In this document: positions 45,741 to 56,270 of the stretch, piece after piece
Layout of the letters: every line of letters begins with the position of its first letter
Numbering within the stretch: the first letter of the stretch is position 1
DNA from: Vandiemenella viatica
Lineage: Eukaryota > Arthropoda > Insecta > Orthoptera > Morabidae
DNA length: 64,000 bases
Assembly: GCA_031002005.1 (NCBI GenBank)
Contig: CM061921.1
Span: 141,021,283-141,085,282, forward strand
Reading direction: 5' to 3'
Notes under the pieces: generated by a model
The model's input: the letters and a program-made list of their open reading frames with translations, nothing else
Databases searched by the model: none
Told to the model about the DNA's origin: nothing
Position numbers and translations under genes: made by a program

Positions 45741-46112
45741 GGACGGGTGGTCCCTATACAGCCACCCTTCCATGTGCATTGTTTTTAAATTTTATGTTTT
45801 TAAATTCCTTTTCGCTGGCCACTATACAGCCGGCGAGAGATGTAGTGTTTTTAATTATTTTGTGACCCTGTATGGCCCCTTTACAGCCATTCAGGTGGTG
45901 CACGGTCTTGTGTTCTGGTGGCCCCTTTTCTAAGCCACATTTTGTATTTGTAAATTATTTTATTTGCTGTCTGTATGGTCGACCCCTTTACAGTCGACCA
46001 TGCAGACAGTATTTTAGCACTTTCTTAAGCCACAATTTAGGCAGGTAATTGTTAGGGCGCTAATGACCCCGCTGTCGACGCGCCCTAACAACAACAACAA
46101 CACAACAACAAC
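45741..46112 (+). other. 3' UTR hairpin series and tail, I-clade LINE copy C
   Basis: Hairpins share a loop near CCCTNTACA: GGACGGGTGG/CCACCCTTCC (45741-45771), TCGCTGGC/GCCGGCGA (45812-45836), ATGGC/GCCAT (45872-45890) and the large one. The large one has arms CTGTCTGTATGGTCGAC (45967-45983) and GTCGACCATGCAGACAG (45993-46009), a 17-bp stem with one G-U pair around CCCTTTACA. A terminal stem GGGCGC/GCGCCC (46054 and 46079) precedes (AAC)n. Confidence 0.85.
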
Positions 46113-49100
46113 GAGATTAGAGGATCGAGCGCCCGGTGCAAATGGAACGTCAGTAAAGCAGACTGGCAGCTTTTCTGCCGTTCTGTTGTCCTGGAACCAC
46201 GTGACAACATCGAGGAGAAGGTGAGTCACTTAGCAGAAGTGATTCACCAGGCTGCTGACGTTTCTATGCCCAAAAGCGGAACGCTGCGAAGGACGCCCGT
46301 CCCCTGGTGGAGCGACGAATGTCGCTACGCTATTCAGGGTCGTAGACGGGCGCTGCGGCATTTTAGGTTGCACCCAACATCTGACAACCTAGCAGCGTTC
46401 CGTATAGCAAGAGCTAAGGCGCGCCGGGTGATTAGGAGAGCAAACAAAGGTCATGCAGAACTTTGTGAGCAGTATTAATCGTTCACACCTTCGTCAAAAG
46501 TATGGGAGTCCATCCGCCGTATATCCGGAAGGTACTCCCGCCCACCAGTATCTGGATTACTGGATCACGGACGTGTAATTACCGACGAACGAAGCATAGC
46601 GCAGCTGATGGCGGAGAACTTCTCCGCCGTCCATCGTCCGCCAACTTTGACCCTCGGTTTCAGCGGCGAAGAGTCGCTGCCGAGAGGCGCCCGCTGTGCT
46701 TCGATTCGTCGAATACAGACCTACAACTGCCCATTTACATCCTGGGAGCTGGAGTCAGCGCTAAACAGCGCAAACGACACTGCTCAAGGGCCGGATCAGA
46801 TCCAGTACCAGATGCTGAGGCATCTTAGTAAAGATGCTAAAGAGTACCTTCTGGATATTTTTAATGATATTTGGACCGGTGGACACTTCCCGATCGTGAA
46901 AGAAGAAGCAACGCTCATCCCTATTTTAAAACTGGAAAAGACAAATTGTTGCCAGGTAGTTATCGTAGTATTGCCTTGACAAGCTGCGTGGGGAAGACAC
47001 TGGAGAGGATGGTCAATCGCCGCCTCGTCTGGTGTCTTGAATCCCGGAATCTGCTGAGCCGCTTTCAGTGTGGGTTCAGGAAGTCCCGTTCCACCCTGGA
47101 CAACCTGATCCTGCGGAAGCGGCCATTCAGGATGCTTTCATTCGCAGCCGGACACCTTGTGGGTGTCTTTTTTGACATTGAGAAGGCCTACGATACTACC
47201 TGGCGGCATGTTATTTTAAAACAATTACATGACTGGGGTTTCGGGGAAACCTGCCCCGTTTTTTAAAATCATTTTTATCTGGACGTTGCTTCCGGTACCG
47301 AGTCGGTAGTGAAGTGTCTGATCTTTTTATTCAGGAAAACGGTGTTCCTCAGGGATCTGTTTTAAGTGTGACCCTTTTTGCAATTGCTATAAATAGCATA
47401 GCATCCATTATAAGGAGTCCTATAGGGTATCCTTATATGTGGATGATTTTTAATCTTTATTGCATCATCCAGCCTCAGAAGCGCTGAGCGGCAGTTGCAG
47501 CTCACGCTGAACAGGCTGGATGAATGGTCTGTGCACACCGGTTTTCGTTCTCTGCCGAGAAAACCCGGTGTGTACTTTTTAGTCGTAGTAGGACTCTTTA
47601 CCAGAGCCTCACCTTACCTTGAGGAACACCGTTTTACGTTTACTGACACTGTTCGGTTTCTGGGCCTCATTTAGACACTAGGCTAACCTGGCTGCCACAT
47701 CTTAAAGATGTGAAAGCCAGGGCCTCTAAAGCTCTTAATGTTTTAAAATGTCTGTGTGGCAGGTCATGGGGCGCTGATCGCTCCTGCCTGCTAAAGTTTT
47801 ACAGAGCCTTTGTACGGTCGCGGCTGGAATACGGTTGATTGTGTATGGTTCGGCACGGGACAGCTATCTCCGTATAGGATAGTGTCCACCATGCTGGAAT
47901 TCGGCTCGCCACGGGTGCATATCGCACTAGTCCTCTTGTCAGCATTTGTGCTGACTCGGGCGAGCCGCCGCTTACCATCCGCAGGCAACTCCTCATGGTG
48001 CGACATACCTGCACGTTTGCCATAACACCTGGCAGTCCCGTGCACGACATAGTGCTCCATCCCAACTACGAGCGGCTCTATACCAACCGGTATAGAGCCA
48101 CTAAACCGTTCAGCTACCGTACAAAGGCTATTTTAGATCAATACGGATTAGAGCTTCCCTCATTTTATCACCAGGGTTGGAGTAAATCTCCTCCCTGGCT
48201 TTTAGAGAGGCCCAGAATTTTAGACCTGTCTCGGTACAACAAAGTTTGTACCGCTGACAGTGTTTTTAATAATGTTTTTAGAGACGTTCTAAATGAGCAT
48301 CACACTTTTACCCCGGTGTATACGGATGGGTCTAAGCAGGCTAAACGGAGTGGCTGCTCCGTCGTGTTCCCTCGAGCGACTACACATATAAAACTTGACG
48401 GCAGGTGCTGCTTTTTTACTGCCGAGTGCTACGCCGTGTGAAGTCGCTCCAGCATATGAAAGTAAATCGCGAAAAGTGTTTCATCATATGCTGTGATTCC
48501 CTGATCTGTGTTCAGGCCATAGGAAATATGTATCCAGCAGATCGTCTAGTCCAGGAATCCAGGACGCCCTCCTTTTCTCCAATCTCGTGGAAAGGAGGTA
48601 TATTCTGCTGTGTACCGGGCCATGGGAATCAGGGGAACGAGGCAGCTGATGTAGGTGCCAAGTTAGCCTGCGACAAGGTCATAACCGACTTGACCGGTCC
48701 CAAAGCAGACCTTGCCTCGGCGGCGAAGAGATTTGTTTTGATGTTTGGCAGAGGCAGTGGCTGGAAGTTGAGCATAATAAGCTCCGGCTTGTCAAACCGA
48801 CCGTTCAGCCGTGGAGCAGCTCTTCCAGCGGGCGAGGAGGGATGAGGTTCTCCTTACTCGCCTCCGTATAGGGCACTGTCCTCTCACGCACAGCTTTCTT
48901 CTCCGCCGGGAGGACCCACCGGAATGTGATGCGTGTGGCGTACCTCTGTCTGTACGCCACATTTTAACTGATTGTTTTATTTTCTGATTAAGGGCAGACG
49001 TTGGCCTAGCCAACGATCTGACACTTATTTTAAGTAATGCAGTGTGCAAAAGTTTTAAAATTCTGTGTATTAGCGGTCTGGTCCCAAAAATTTTGGGCAG

Positions 49101-49445
49101 ACCGCCATAAGTTTTAAGATGGATGGGGGCCCCTCTACAGCTCCCGTCCATGTGTATTGCTTTTACTTTTTATATTGTAATAATTCCCATCTCCTGCCAT
49201 TATACAGCCAGTGAGGTGGGAATGGTTTTTAATTCGTTTTTAAACCTGTTCGACGCTGGTGGCATTGTTACAGCCACGTCGTGTTTTGGTTTTATTTGGT
49301 TAGCTGTCTGTATGGCCGACCCCTCTACAGTCGGCCATGAGACAGTTATATTCCCAAATAGCCACACTGTTAAGCCGGTTGTTGCTAGGGCGCTAATGAC
49401 CCGTCGTCGACGCGCCCCTAAGCCCTAATAACAACAACAACAACA
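46113..49445 (+). mobile_element. I-clade LINE copy D, 5'-truncated, many 1-bp indels
   Basis: Starts inside the endonuclease region (GAGATTAGAGGA...CGCAAATGGAAC in the family) immediately after the tail of copy C. It runs through RT (SYRSIALTSCVGKTLERM, FDIEKAYDTTWRHV, a damaged YVDD region), RNase H and C-terminal finger to the 3' UTR and an (AAC)n tail at 49425-49445. It is very similar to copy C but has frequent single-base losses, often in homopolymers, and they increase toward the gap. Either it is decayed or its consensus is poor. Confidence 0.87.
49120..49445 (+). other. 3' UTR hairpin series and tail, I-clade LINE copy D
   Basis: Same architecture as copy C. Hairpins include GGATGGGGGC/CTCCCGTCC (49121-49149), CCCATCTC/GAGGTGGG (49187-49221), a CGACG...TGGC/GCCACGTCG form around 49250-49282, and the large one with arms CTGTCTGTATGGCCGAC (49304-49320) and GTCGGCCATGAGACAG, loop CCCTCTACA. 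Relative to copy C, one stem pair is C-G instead of T-A. Confidence 0.83.
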
Positions 49446-49637
49446 TTAACCCTGTATAATGTTCAACCAGGTGCGTTCGCACCTATGCGTCTTGACGTCC
49501 ATTAGGCATCTTGGCTATGCCCGTGTTTACATATAGTACATTATTATTCTAGATCGTACCTACTCTAGGACTCACACTGGGTGAGTCAAATATGACTTGT
49601 GATCAGTTGATAAACACTGTCCACACGCCACTTTCAC

Positions 49638-50637
49638 NNNNNNNNNNNNNNNNNNNNNNNNNNNNNNNNNNNNNNNNNNNNNNNNNNNNNNNNNNNNNNN
49701 NNNNNNNNNNNNNNNNNNNNNNNNNNNNNNNNNNNNNNNNNNNNNNNNNNNNNNNNNNNNNNNNNNNNNNNNNNNNNNNNNNNNNNNNNNNNNNNNNNNN
49801 NNNNNNNNNNNNNNNNNNNNNNNNNNNNNNNNNNNNNNNNNNNNNNNNNNNNNNNNNNNNNNNNNNNNNNNNNNNNNNNNNNNNNNNNNNNNNNNNNNNN
49901 NNNNNNNNNNNNNNNNNNNNNNNNNNNNNNNNNNNNNNNNNNNNNNNNNNNNNNNNNNNNNNNNNNNNNNNNNNNNNNNNNNNNNNNNNNNNNNNNNNNN
50001 NNNNNNNNNNNNNNNNNNNNNNNNNNNNNNNNNNNNNNNNNNNNNNNNNNNNNNNNNNNNNNNNNNNNNNNNNNNNNNNNNNNNNNNNNNNNNNNNNNNN
50101 NNNNNNNNNNNNNNNNNNNNNNNNNNNNNNNNNNNNNNNNNNNNNNNNNNNNNNNNNNNNNNNNNNNNNNNNNNNNNNNNNNNNNNNNNNNNNNNNNNNN
50201 NNNNNNNNNNNNNNNNNNNNNNNNNNNNNNNNNNNNNNNNNNNNNNNNNNNNNNNNNNNNNNNNNNNNNNNNNNNNNNNNNNNNNNNNNNNNNNNNNNNN
50301 NNNNNNNNNNNNNNNNNNNNNNNNNNNNNNNNNNNNNNNNNNNNNNNNNNNNNNNNNNNNNNNNNNNNNNNNNNNNNNNNNNNNNNNNNNNNNNNNNNNN
50401 NNNNNNNNNNNNNNNNNNNNNNNNNNNNNNNNNNNNNNNNNNNNNNNNNNNNNNNNNNNNNNNNNNNNNNNNNNNNNNNNNNNNNNNNNNNNNNNNNNNN
50501 NNNNNNNNNNNNNNNNNNNNNNNNNNNNNNNNNNNNNNNNNNNNNNNNNNNNNNNNNNNNNNNNNNNNNNNNNNNNNNNNNNNNNNNNNNNNNNNNNNNN
50601 NNNNNNNNNNNNNNNNNNNNNNNNNNNNNNNNNNNNN
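49638..50637. other. Assembly gap, exactly 1,000 N
   Basis: Round length marks a scaffold gap of unknown true size. The sequence before it (49446-49637) has no recognisable gene. Content of the gap is unknown; the Rep-like relic may continue into it. Confidence 0.98.
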
Positions 50638-50678
50638 GCACCGTGATAGTGTTCGGCGCTGATACGGGGTTAGCTGGT

Positions 50679-50680
<2 letters not shown>

Positions 50681-50722
<42 letters not shown>

Positions 50723-50814
50723 TCTACCCAAATCTGGGTGCCCGGACGGGGATTCCAACCCGCGTCCTCCCGAATGCGAGGCCAGAACGTTAACTGTTCA
50801 CCCAAGACGCTCGG
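50681..50814 (-). mobile_element. tRNA-derived SINE, short copy with 10-bp duplication
   Basis: On the minus strand it has the A-box and B-box head (GGAATCCCCGTCCGGGCACC region) followed by CCAGATTTGGGT and a long A-tail (T-run 50684-50716 on +). TAGCTGGTTC flanks both sides (50671-50680 and 50815-50824). It inserted in the 3' part of the Rep-like relic. Confidence 0.85.
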
Positions 50815-50824
50815 TAGCTGGTTC

Positions 50825-51839
50825 CAGTCCTTGTGGTGGAAGAAATTTTCACCTTCGAACCCGACGCCGATAGATCATCTGTAGTATCCTCTGGCTCGAC
50901 CTTAACTGGAGATAACCAAAACTTACGGTCAACATAAACACGTAATAACCTCCTATCATAAGCATTGTCTGTTATGACGTCATAATTTGAGATTAAAATA
51001 ATTGGACCTTTCCACTTTATAGTTTTTGAACTGGAGAACTTTACACTAGTAGGAAAAGGAGCCCCTTCAAATAATCTTTTTAGTTCCATATCGTATTTTC
51101 TCCACCTATCATAGTAAAATTCCTCAAAAACAATTGCCTTATATCGTTCTTTCAAGGTTTGAAATGCGAAATCAGATGGAGTTGGCTCAAATATAGCATT
51201 TTTGTTACGACTATAATAATAATAATAATAATAATAAAAAATGTAAACCACAGAACTTTTCCCTAAAACAGAAAGACCCCACAATTATAATACTCTATTA
51301 AAACCATGTTTCAATCCTTCATTCCACCATGTAACAACTTCTCCAGTACAGTTCGCATAACATAAATCCATAGGTCTAAATCTAATAAAACTCGTCTACT
51401 TGGCCTAATAAGATGCGTGATACTCTGCTATAAAACGGTAAGAATTATGATGATTAACCACAAAAGGATCATCACATTCAAATGATGGCGTGCGTTTTGC
51501 CCATTTCCTAAGCCTAAGATTAAAAGAAAACATTCTTTCAGGAACATTGAAAATACAATCAACATCCTCTTTCGTACAATATGTAACACAAGATTTCATA
51601 GAACGGCATGGCTGAAGATGAAATGAATGATACATTGTCCTCAAATAAGAATTTAAGTCAGCCAACATTACGTCAATGGCATATCTTATAAAACAATGAA
51701 CTTGGGAATACCGTCGATGCACACATGACCACTCAACAGCAATAACGTAAGACATAACTTCTACAAACATATTGAATATATCAAGAAAATCTGTTCTTAT
51801 CTCATGATAATATTCGTCAATAGGGATAGTGGCGAAAAA
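50825..51839 (-). pseudogene. Rep-like protein relic (HUH endonuclease + SF3 helicase), CRESS-virus-like EVE candidate
   Basis: On the minus strand, one frame with three in-frame stops (51405-51407, a few codons later, and near 51291) shows motifs in the order of a rolling-circle replication initiator. FFATIP lies at 51839-51822 (HUH motif 1-like) and VHCFIRY at 51701-51681 (position of the metal-binding His motif). YCTKED lies at 51581-51564 (catalytic Tyr/Lys motif 3). A helicase part follows: LGKSS (51266-51252, Walker A-like), IVFEEF (51134-51117, Walker B) and ILISN (51002-50985, motif C). A (TTA)n microsatellite (51211-51238) expands between Walker A and B. The codons before FFATIP look like an unrelated repeat. 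Family-level placement is inference. The relic is non-functional. Confidence 0.62.
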
Positions 51840-51849
51840 CAATTTACCT

Positions 51850-51965
51850 TGCTTACGCCTGTCACGGAGGCTGAGCCAGGATAACCGACGCTGTTGATGG
51901 CAATTCTTCCATTGGATGGGGACGTTAAGCCTTGCGGCCCTCTGGTGTCTTTCAGAGAAGGTTTG
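51850..51965. repeat. Possible dispersed repeat next to the Rep relic
   Basis: GC-richer than its surroundings, with CACGGAGGCTGAGCCAGGAT and CCATTGGATGGGGACGTTAA. It looks like a dispersed arthropod repeat, possibly a SINE. I have no second copy in this window, so this rests on memory of such sequences. Confidence 0.3.
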
Positions 51966-52089
51966 AATGGACCAGACCCGGATTTCACCTTCTCCCTTCT
52001 TTTTTCTCTCATCCACAACACAAACAACAGTCTCCACTTAACACACACACAATCATAGTCATCCACACTTACAAACACTGTCACACTGG

Positions 52090-53650
52090 GAAACCACCGT
52101 AGTTCATCTTCTCAGACGTTGCCATGGGGGGGGGGGGGGGGTAATCATCATCACGTGGTAACCACCTACGCTCGAACACGGGGAATTCGTTCATAAGAAG
52201 AAAGACGCGATGTTACTACTATGTCCAGATACATACTAACTGACAAGGGTGTGAGGTGTTAGCCCATTATTGTCAGTTTGCTACTAAACAGGAAAATTCT
52301 TCAATGGTAGATCTGACATCAAAATGGAGGCTGTACGTCTACAAACTCTTTTCTAAGACCTAATGTTTGTCTGGCTGGCAAAATACTGCTCACCACTTTA
52401 GCATAGCTGCACGACAAGATTATCATGACCAGCCGTCAGAAAAAACACGATGGGAGCGGTCCATGACTCAGCTGGGCAAGGCAAAGTATTTATAAAGTTG
52501 AGAATTTCTCTTCGACTAAGCGTCAGAGAGGATTTTTATGAATTAAAAAAATATATATATTAAACAAGTCAAGTCTTAAATGTGAATTTACCATGCTATT
52601 CCCATTTAATGTTTCAATGAGATCGTTATTTCGTAATATAATAATAATTCCGTGTGGTCGTAAAGACCTGTTGACAGGGTTTCCATTGGCTGCGCATTCC
52701 GCCCCTGTCGTAGCCGCCCTAACCTAGCCCGGCAATCCTGCCGGGTACAGGGGACCTACAGTTTAACGTGGAATCCGAACCACGGAAGCGTTCTGGCGTA
52801 CTTTACATTACACAGCAAGCTGTGTGCCTCTAACGACCACGCTGTCTACGAGGCATAAAGCCCAAGCAAAAAAATTGAGGATTTATTGTCATCATTTGCG
52901 CATGTCATTAAAATACCATTTCTAGGTCAGTTCACCTCGTGAGGATGAATGTTATTGGTTAGATATTATTTCTATTATAGATGGTATAAGTTTCGACATT
53001 GGTTATTTTTTAAATTATATTCCGTATTTGCTATGTGAGGTATCGCACAGGATTACCTAATATTGGTTATGAATATTTCTATGTATGCCACGGCTGTGGT
53101 AGTCGAGCGCTGGTCGGGCTACATGCTACAGTGCCCCTATTGTTCGCGAAACAGCCAGCTATTTCCAGTGACCGAATTTTACGAGTGCTACAGTATTAAA
53201 CTGCTAGTGCCTCCCTAGATGATTAGCGATTTTGGCGTCTCAGGAACTACTACCACAGACATTGCTTTGTATGTTTGCTATTATTATTGAGAAATCTAAG
53301 GATGGCAGCAAAACGCCGGAATAATAATCCTTAAATATGAAGAAAAGGTATATTTTCAAGTGGCAGTAATGACTCTGAAATAGAAATTTCTGAGGATCAC
53401 AACACAGACGAGATCAAAAACTAACTATATGCGAGGCTAGAGCGTTACGGCTCACCAATCAAGTTCGGTTCAAGTAAACGGTTCCCCTTTGATGATATAG
53501 AGAAGTGGAAACGATTGTGTAAACATAAATTACAGGACTAAAGTTTACAGATGAGAACTGACAGTGAATAACAGTTTTTACATACTAAGAGACCAGAAGG
53601 AAGAGGAAAATGTTACCAAGAATGAAGACATCCCACCTAAAAATACGGCA
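52090..53650. other. No gene recognised
   Basis: Contains a G-run at 52126-52141. A GC-rich segment at about 52660-52865 (CCGGCAATCCTGCCGGGTAC palindrome; GTGGAATCCGAACCACGG) looks like a dispersed repeat. Confidence 0.4.
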
Positions 53651-53654
53651 ATCA

Positions 53655-53815
53655 AAAAAGTTCACAGCACATAGAGGCCTAAATTTCCATCAGTAGTTAT
53701 TATCACGGTGAATGACTACGTTCCGTTCAAAAAACACTTAAAGGATAACCTTGAAGGTAGGCTGAAAGTCACTGTCGAGAGTGAATATATAAAATATTTA
53801 TATATTTGATATCTA
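53655..53815 (+). pseudogene. Possible LINE ORF1 relic
   Basis: A short frame reads FPSVVIITVNDYVPFKKHL, then GRLKVTVESEYIKYL. This resembles the PPIxxxNVxDYxxFxxxL...K block that precedes knuckles in some LINE ORF1/gag proteins. There is no knuckle and no flanking domain. Confidence 0.3.
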
Positions 53816-54009
53816 TATATTTAAGAAATATTATTTATAACTGGCACTTGCCCACAACTTCGTTTGCGTGGTGTGTTGGATCATCTACTCACCACCCTCT
53901 TATATCAAAATGATCAAGAACATTGTAATCCACGACCCTTATAGGTCAATCAACGTATCTTTTTTGCATGAAAGTAGTCTACAATAAGCCGTAATTTCAT
54001 TCCTCCAAA

Positions 54010-54204
54010 TAATTCGACTGAAAGAACAAGGAACTAGAAGGAATTCTTCCTTGGTCTTTTGAAGGAAGCATCCCGGCTTTCACCTGGAGTGATTTGGGGA
54101 AACCATGGAAAACCCAAATCTGGATTCCCGGACGGGGATTCGAACCCGCGTCCTCCCGAATGCGAGGCCAAAGCGTTAACTGCTCACCCACCACACTCGG
54201 TGGG
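54010..54204 (-). mobile_element. tRNA-derived SINE
   Basis: Minus-strand head CCGAGTGTGGTGGGTGAGCA, B box GGGTTCGAATCCCCGTCC, and body with CCAGATTTGGGTTTTCCATG and GGATGCTTCCTTCAAAAG. It matches the complete copy at 11295-11527 over its tRNA head and most of its body. Target duplication not resolved. Confidence 0.82.
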
Positions 54205-54327
54205 TGAGAGAACTAACCTAAATTTAAATGGGTCCCAATTGAGGACACTTTTATTTTAATTCCGTAGCTTTTTTTCATCACATCACAATAAAACATACAT
54301 TATTGTACTCATGGTAACACGGGCCAT

Positions 54328-56017
54328 AAGGCGGCTACACACGAGCAATTTCAGTCCCAATCAGCATGGCAATCACATAGTGCTTCCCTCCACACATCAT
54401 AATTTCGCTCCCAATTTTAGTTTACATTGTGATCGCACGATTGCTAGTTGCAAGTGCTTAATGGCTCCTTTTATGTCAAAGCAACAAAAAGTAGACTTCG
54501 TTTTAACAATAACCTGTACTACAGTTTGTACTGAGAGAAAAATGAGATACTTGTCGAAGACATGGATTTCATTAAGAAAAAAACCATCTTACATGAATAT
54601 TTTAAGAAGCCTAGAGTCAGAAAATTTTAAAAAATTTCTGAGAGTAGATTCTGAAAGTTTTGCAGAGATACTCCGCTTAGTGACACCTTATATATGTAAA
54701 AATACGCTAATGCGTGAAAGTATAAGCGCCAGAGAACAATTAGTCATTACTTTGGAATTTTTGGAAAGTAGACAAACCTATGAAGATATTAAATTTAGTT
54801 CGCCGATTTCGCCACAAAAGCTTTCAGACATCATAACTGAAACATGGTGGGCTATCTACAAATGTCTAAAACACTACATTCTGGAAGAATAGTGAAATGG
54901 AACGCATCATCACGCAAGCTGTGGTGTACGAAGCGAATTTGTGGAATTCCTTAGGGGACTAGCGAGGAATGCTACCGAACCCTCCCCACTATCCAACCCG
55001 GCTAATGGTTTCTGGGAAGCGATTTGAGGGGTTTACGGACACTTCAAGCTGAGCGGTCGGGGAGAGAGGTGCAGAGTGTGAAAAGAGGCAAATCTGGTGA
55101 CCGCGCGGCTACAGCCGGATGATTGTGTTTTGGCCGGCCATCCTGCTGGTCGCCGACCAGGTCCAGCCAACGCAACGACCGACCTACGCCAGAGAAGTCG
55201 AAGCAGCCACATCTCCTGACGTCTCACCACACCAGTGCGGTAAAGTGCAGTGCAATCGGCGAACAATATATTTACATCACCCACTCTGTGACGGCCCTAG
55301 AGAGAACAATCGTCTCATGTTTCACTAAGATCATTGCAGTTCAGGACTTCTCCCATTTCATCGTGTATCATAATTTCAACAGTCTAACCACAATTTCAGT
55401 TTATTTAATAATTTCAATGTTATAGTTTGGTTAAGATTTTAAAATAATTTTGTTTGCGAATAATAATTCTTTGAATGTTTTAAGGTCTTTCCATTTGAAT
55501 AGTATACTTGCCATTATGCCAATAATGCTAAATAAAAGAATAAACCTTTAATCCAAAGGCCCTTGAATGATTAATAAAAGTGACGTTAAATGTGGCATTA
55601 CAATAGGAAGACTGCAAGTGGTAATTCCTGGTCCTATTCCTTGTAAATCTCGAGCAAAACTCTAAATCTTTCTTCCGCATTTTGCGTTTTATGTAGTCTT
55701 TGTCACACAATTGGGGTATATTCTTATAAATTTATAAAATATTCGTCCATACCTCTTTCTCTTTAAACATTTTTAACAACACGTACGACTAATGGCATGA
55801 AACGCACTCGCTCCCTGCTTCAAGCCGAATGAGCTGAAATTGTCCCAATCTTGTTACAAACGTCTCAATTTGCTCCCTGTCTGCAGGGACAATCTGTGAA
55901 TTGTTTGCCGGGCTCTGCCGATCTCCCGATATCGTGAGCAGCACACCGTTTGTCTACTCACGCGGCGATCTACAGGGCTCCTGCTGATTGGGACCCAATT
56001 GTGTCTGTAACCGCTTA
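54328..56017 (+). mobile_element. PIF/Harbinger transposon, partial
   Basis: The left end GGCGGCTACACACGAGCAAT...GTCCCAATCAGC pairs with the inverse of the right end (GCGGTTACAGACAC..GGTCCCAATCAGC), about 40 bp. It carries the N-terminal half of a Harbinger transposase. ATAAG borders both ends in inverse orientation, so the 3-bp TWA duplication cannot be told apart from the repeat. The middle (about 54900-55420) is GC-richer and may hold another insertion. Confidence 0.75.
54478..54892 (+). pseudogene. Harbinger transposase, N-terminal fragment
   Basis: Reads SENFKKFLRVDSESFAEILR, then LVTPYICKNTLMRESISARE, QLVITLEFLESRQTYEDIKF and SPISPQKLSDIITETWWAIY, ending KHYILEE-stop. This is the conserved FxxFxRMxxxxFxxLLxLV...ISxxxRLxxTLRFLATGxSYxxL block that precedes the DDE nuclease in PIF/Harbinger (ALP1-like) proteins. 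The DDE domain is missing, so it is inactive. Confidence 0.87.
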
Positions 56018-56019
56018 TA

Positions 56020-56213
56020 GGCGTAGCCAGGGTAGGGCGTCGCTTGCCCCACCCTGGCTTCATCCCTCATATAGCCGAGCGAAAAATAGATGAAAACTCC
56101 CACTTTTAATACTTAATTTAATTTTTGAAATTGACGCAAGGCGCATTAGGTCACGGTCAGAGTGGATGCGTACTGTGACAAGTTGGCGGTCGTACGCACT
56201 CGTGCGTTTTCAT

Positions 56214-56270
<57 letters not shown>

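Larger units (their letters stand above)
40197..46112 (+). mobile_element. I-clade LINE copy C, near full length (~5.9 kb)
   Basis: The order is 5' UTR (from GCCCCGCAGGGGCC), ORF1, ORF2 with endonuclease, RT and RNase H, a 3' UTR with hairpins, and an (AAC)n tail at 46085-46112. It is the most complete copy of the family here. ORF2 carries frameshifts. Copy D follows the tail with no spacer. RNase H plus the gag-like ORF1 place it in the I group (I/Nimb-like); the exact clade needs a phylogeny. Confidence 0.9.

Noticed and set aside
49592..50805. Very long frames of 356-400 codons across the gap
   Set aside because: They consist of N; no information on coding.
54919..55304. Possible solo LTR (TGT...ACA) within the Harbinger element
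   Set aside because: No target duplication and no second copy in the window, so I do not report it as an LTR.
55528..55710. Minus-strand 60-codon frame inside the Harbinger element as a MADF/Myb partner gene
   Set aside because: The similarity is too weak and there is no conserved aromatic pattern; it may be chance.
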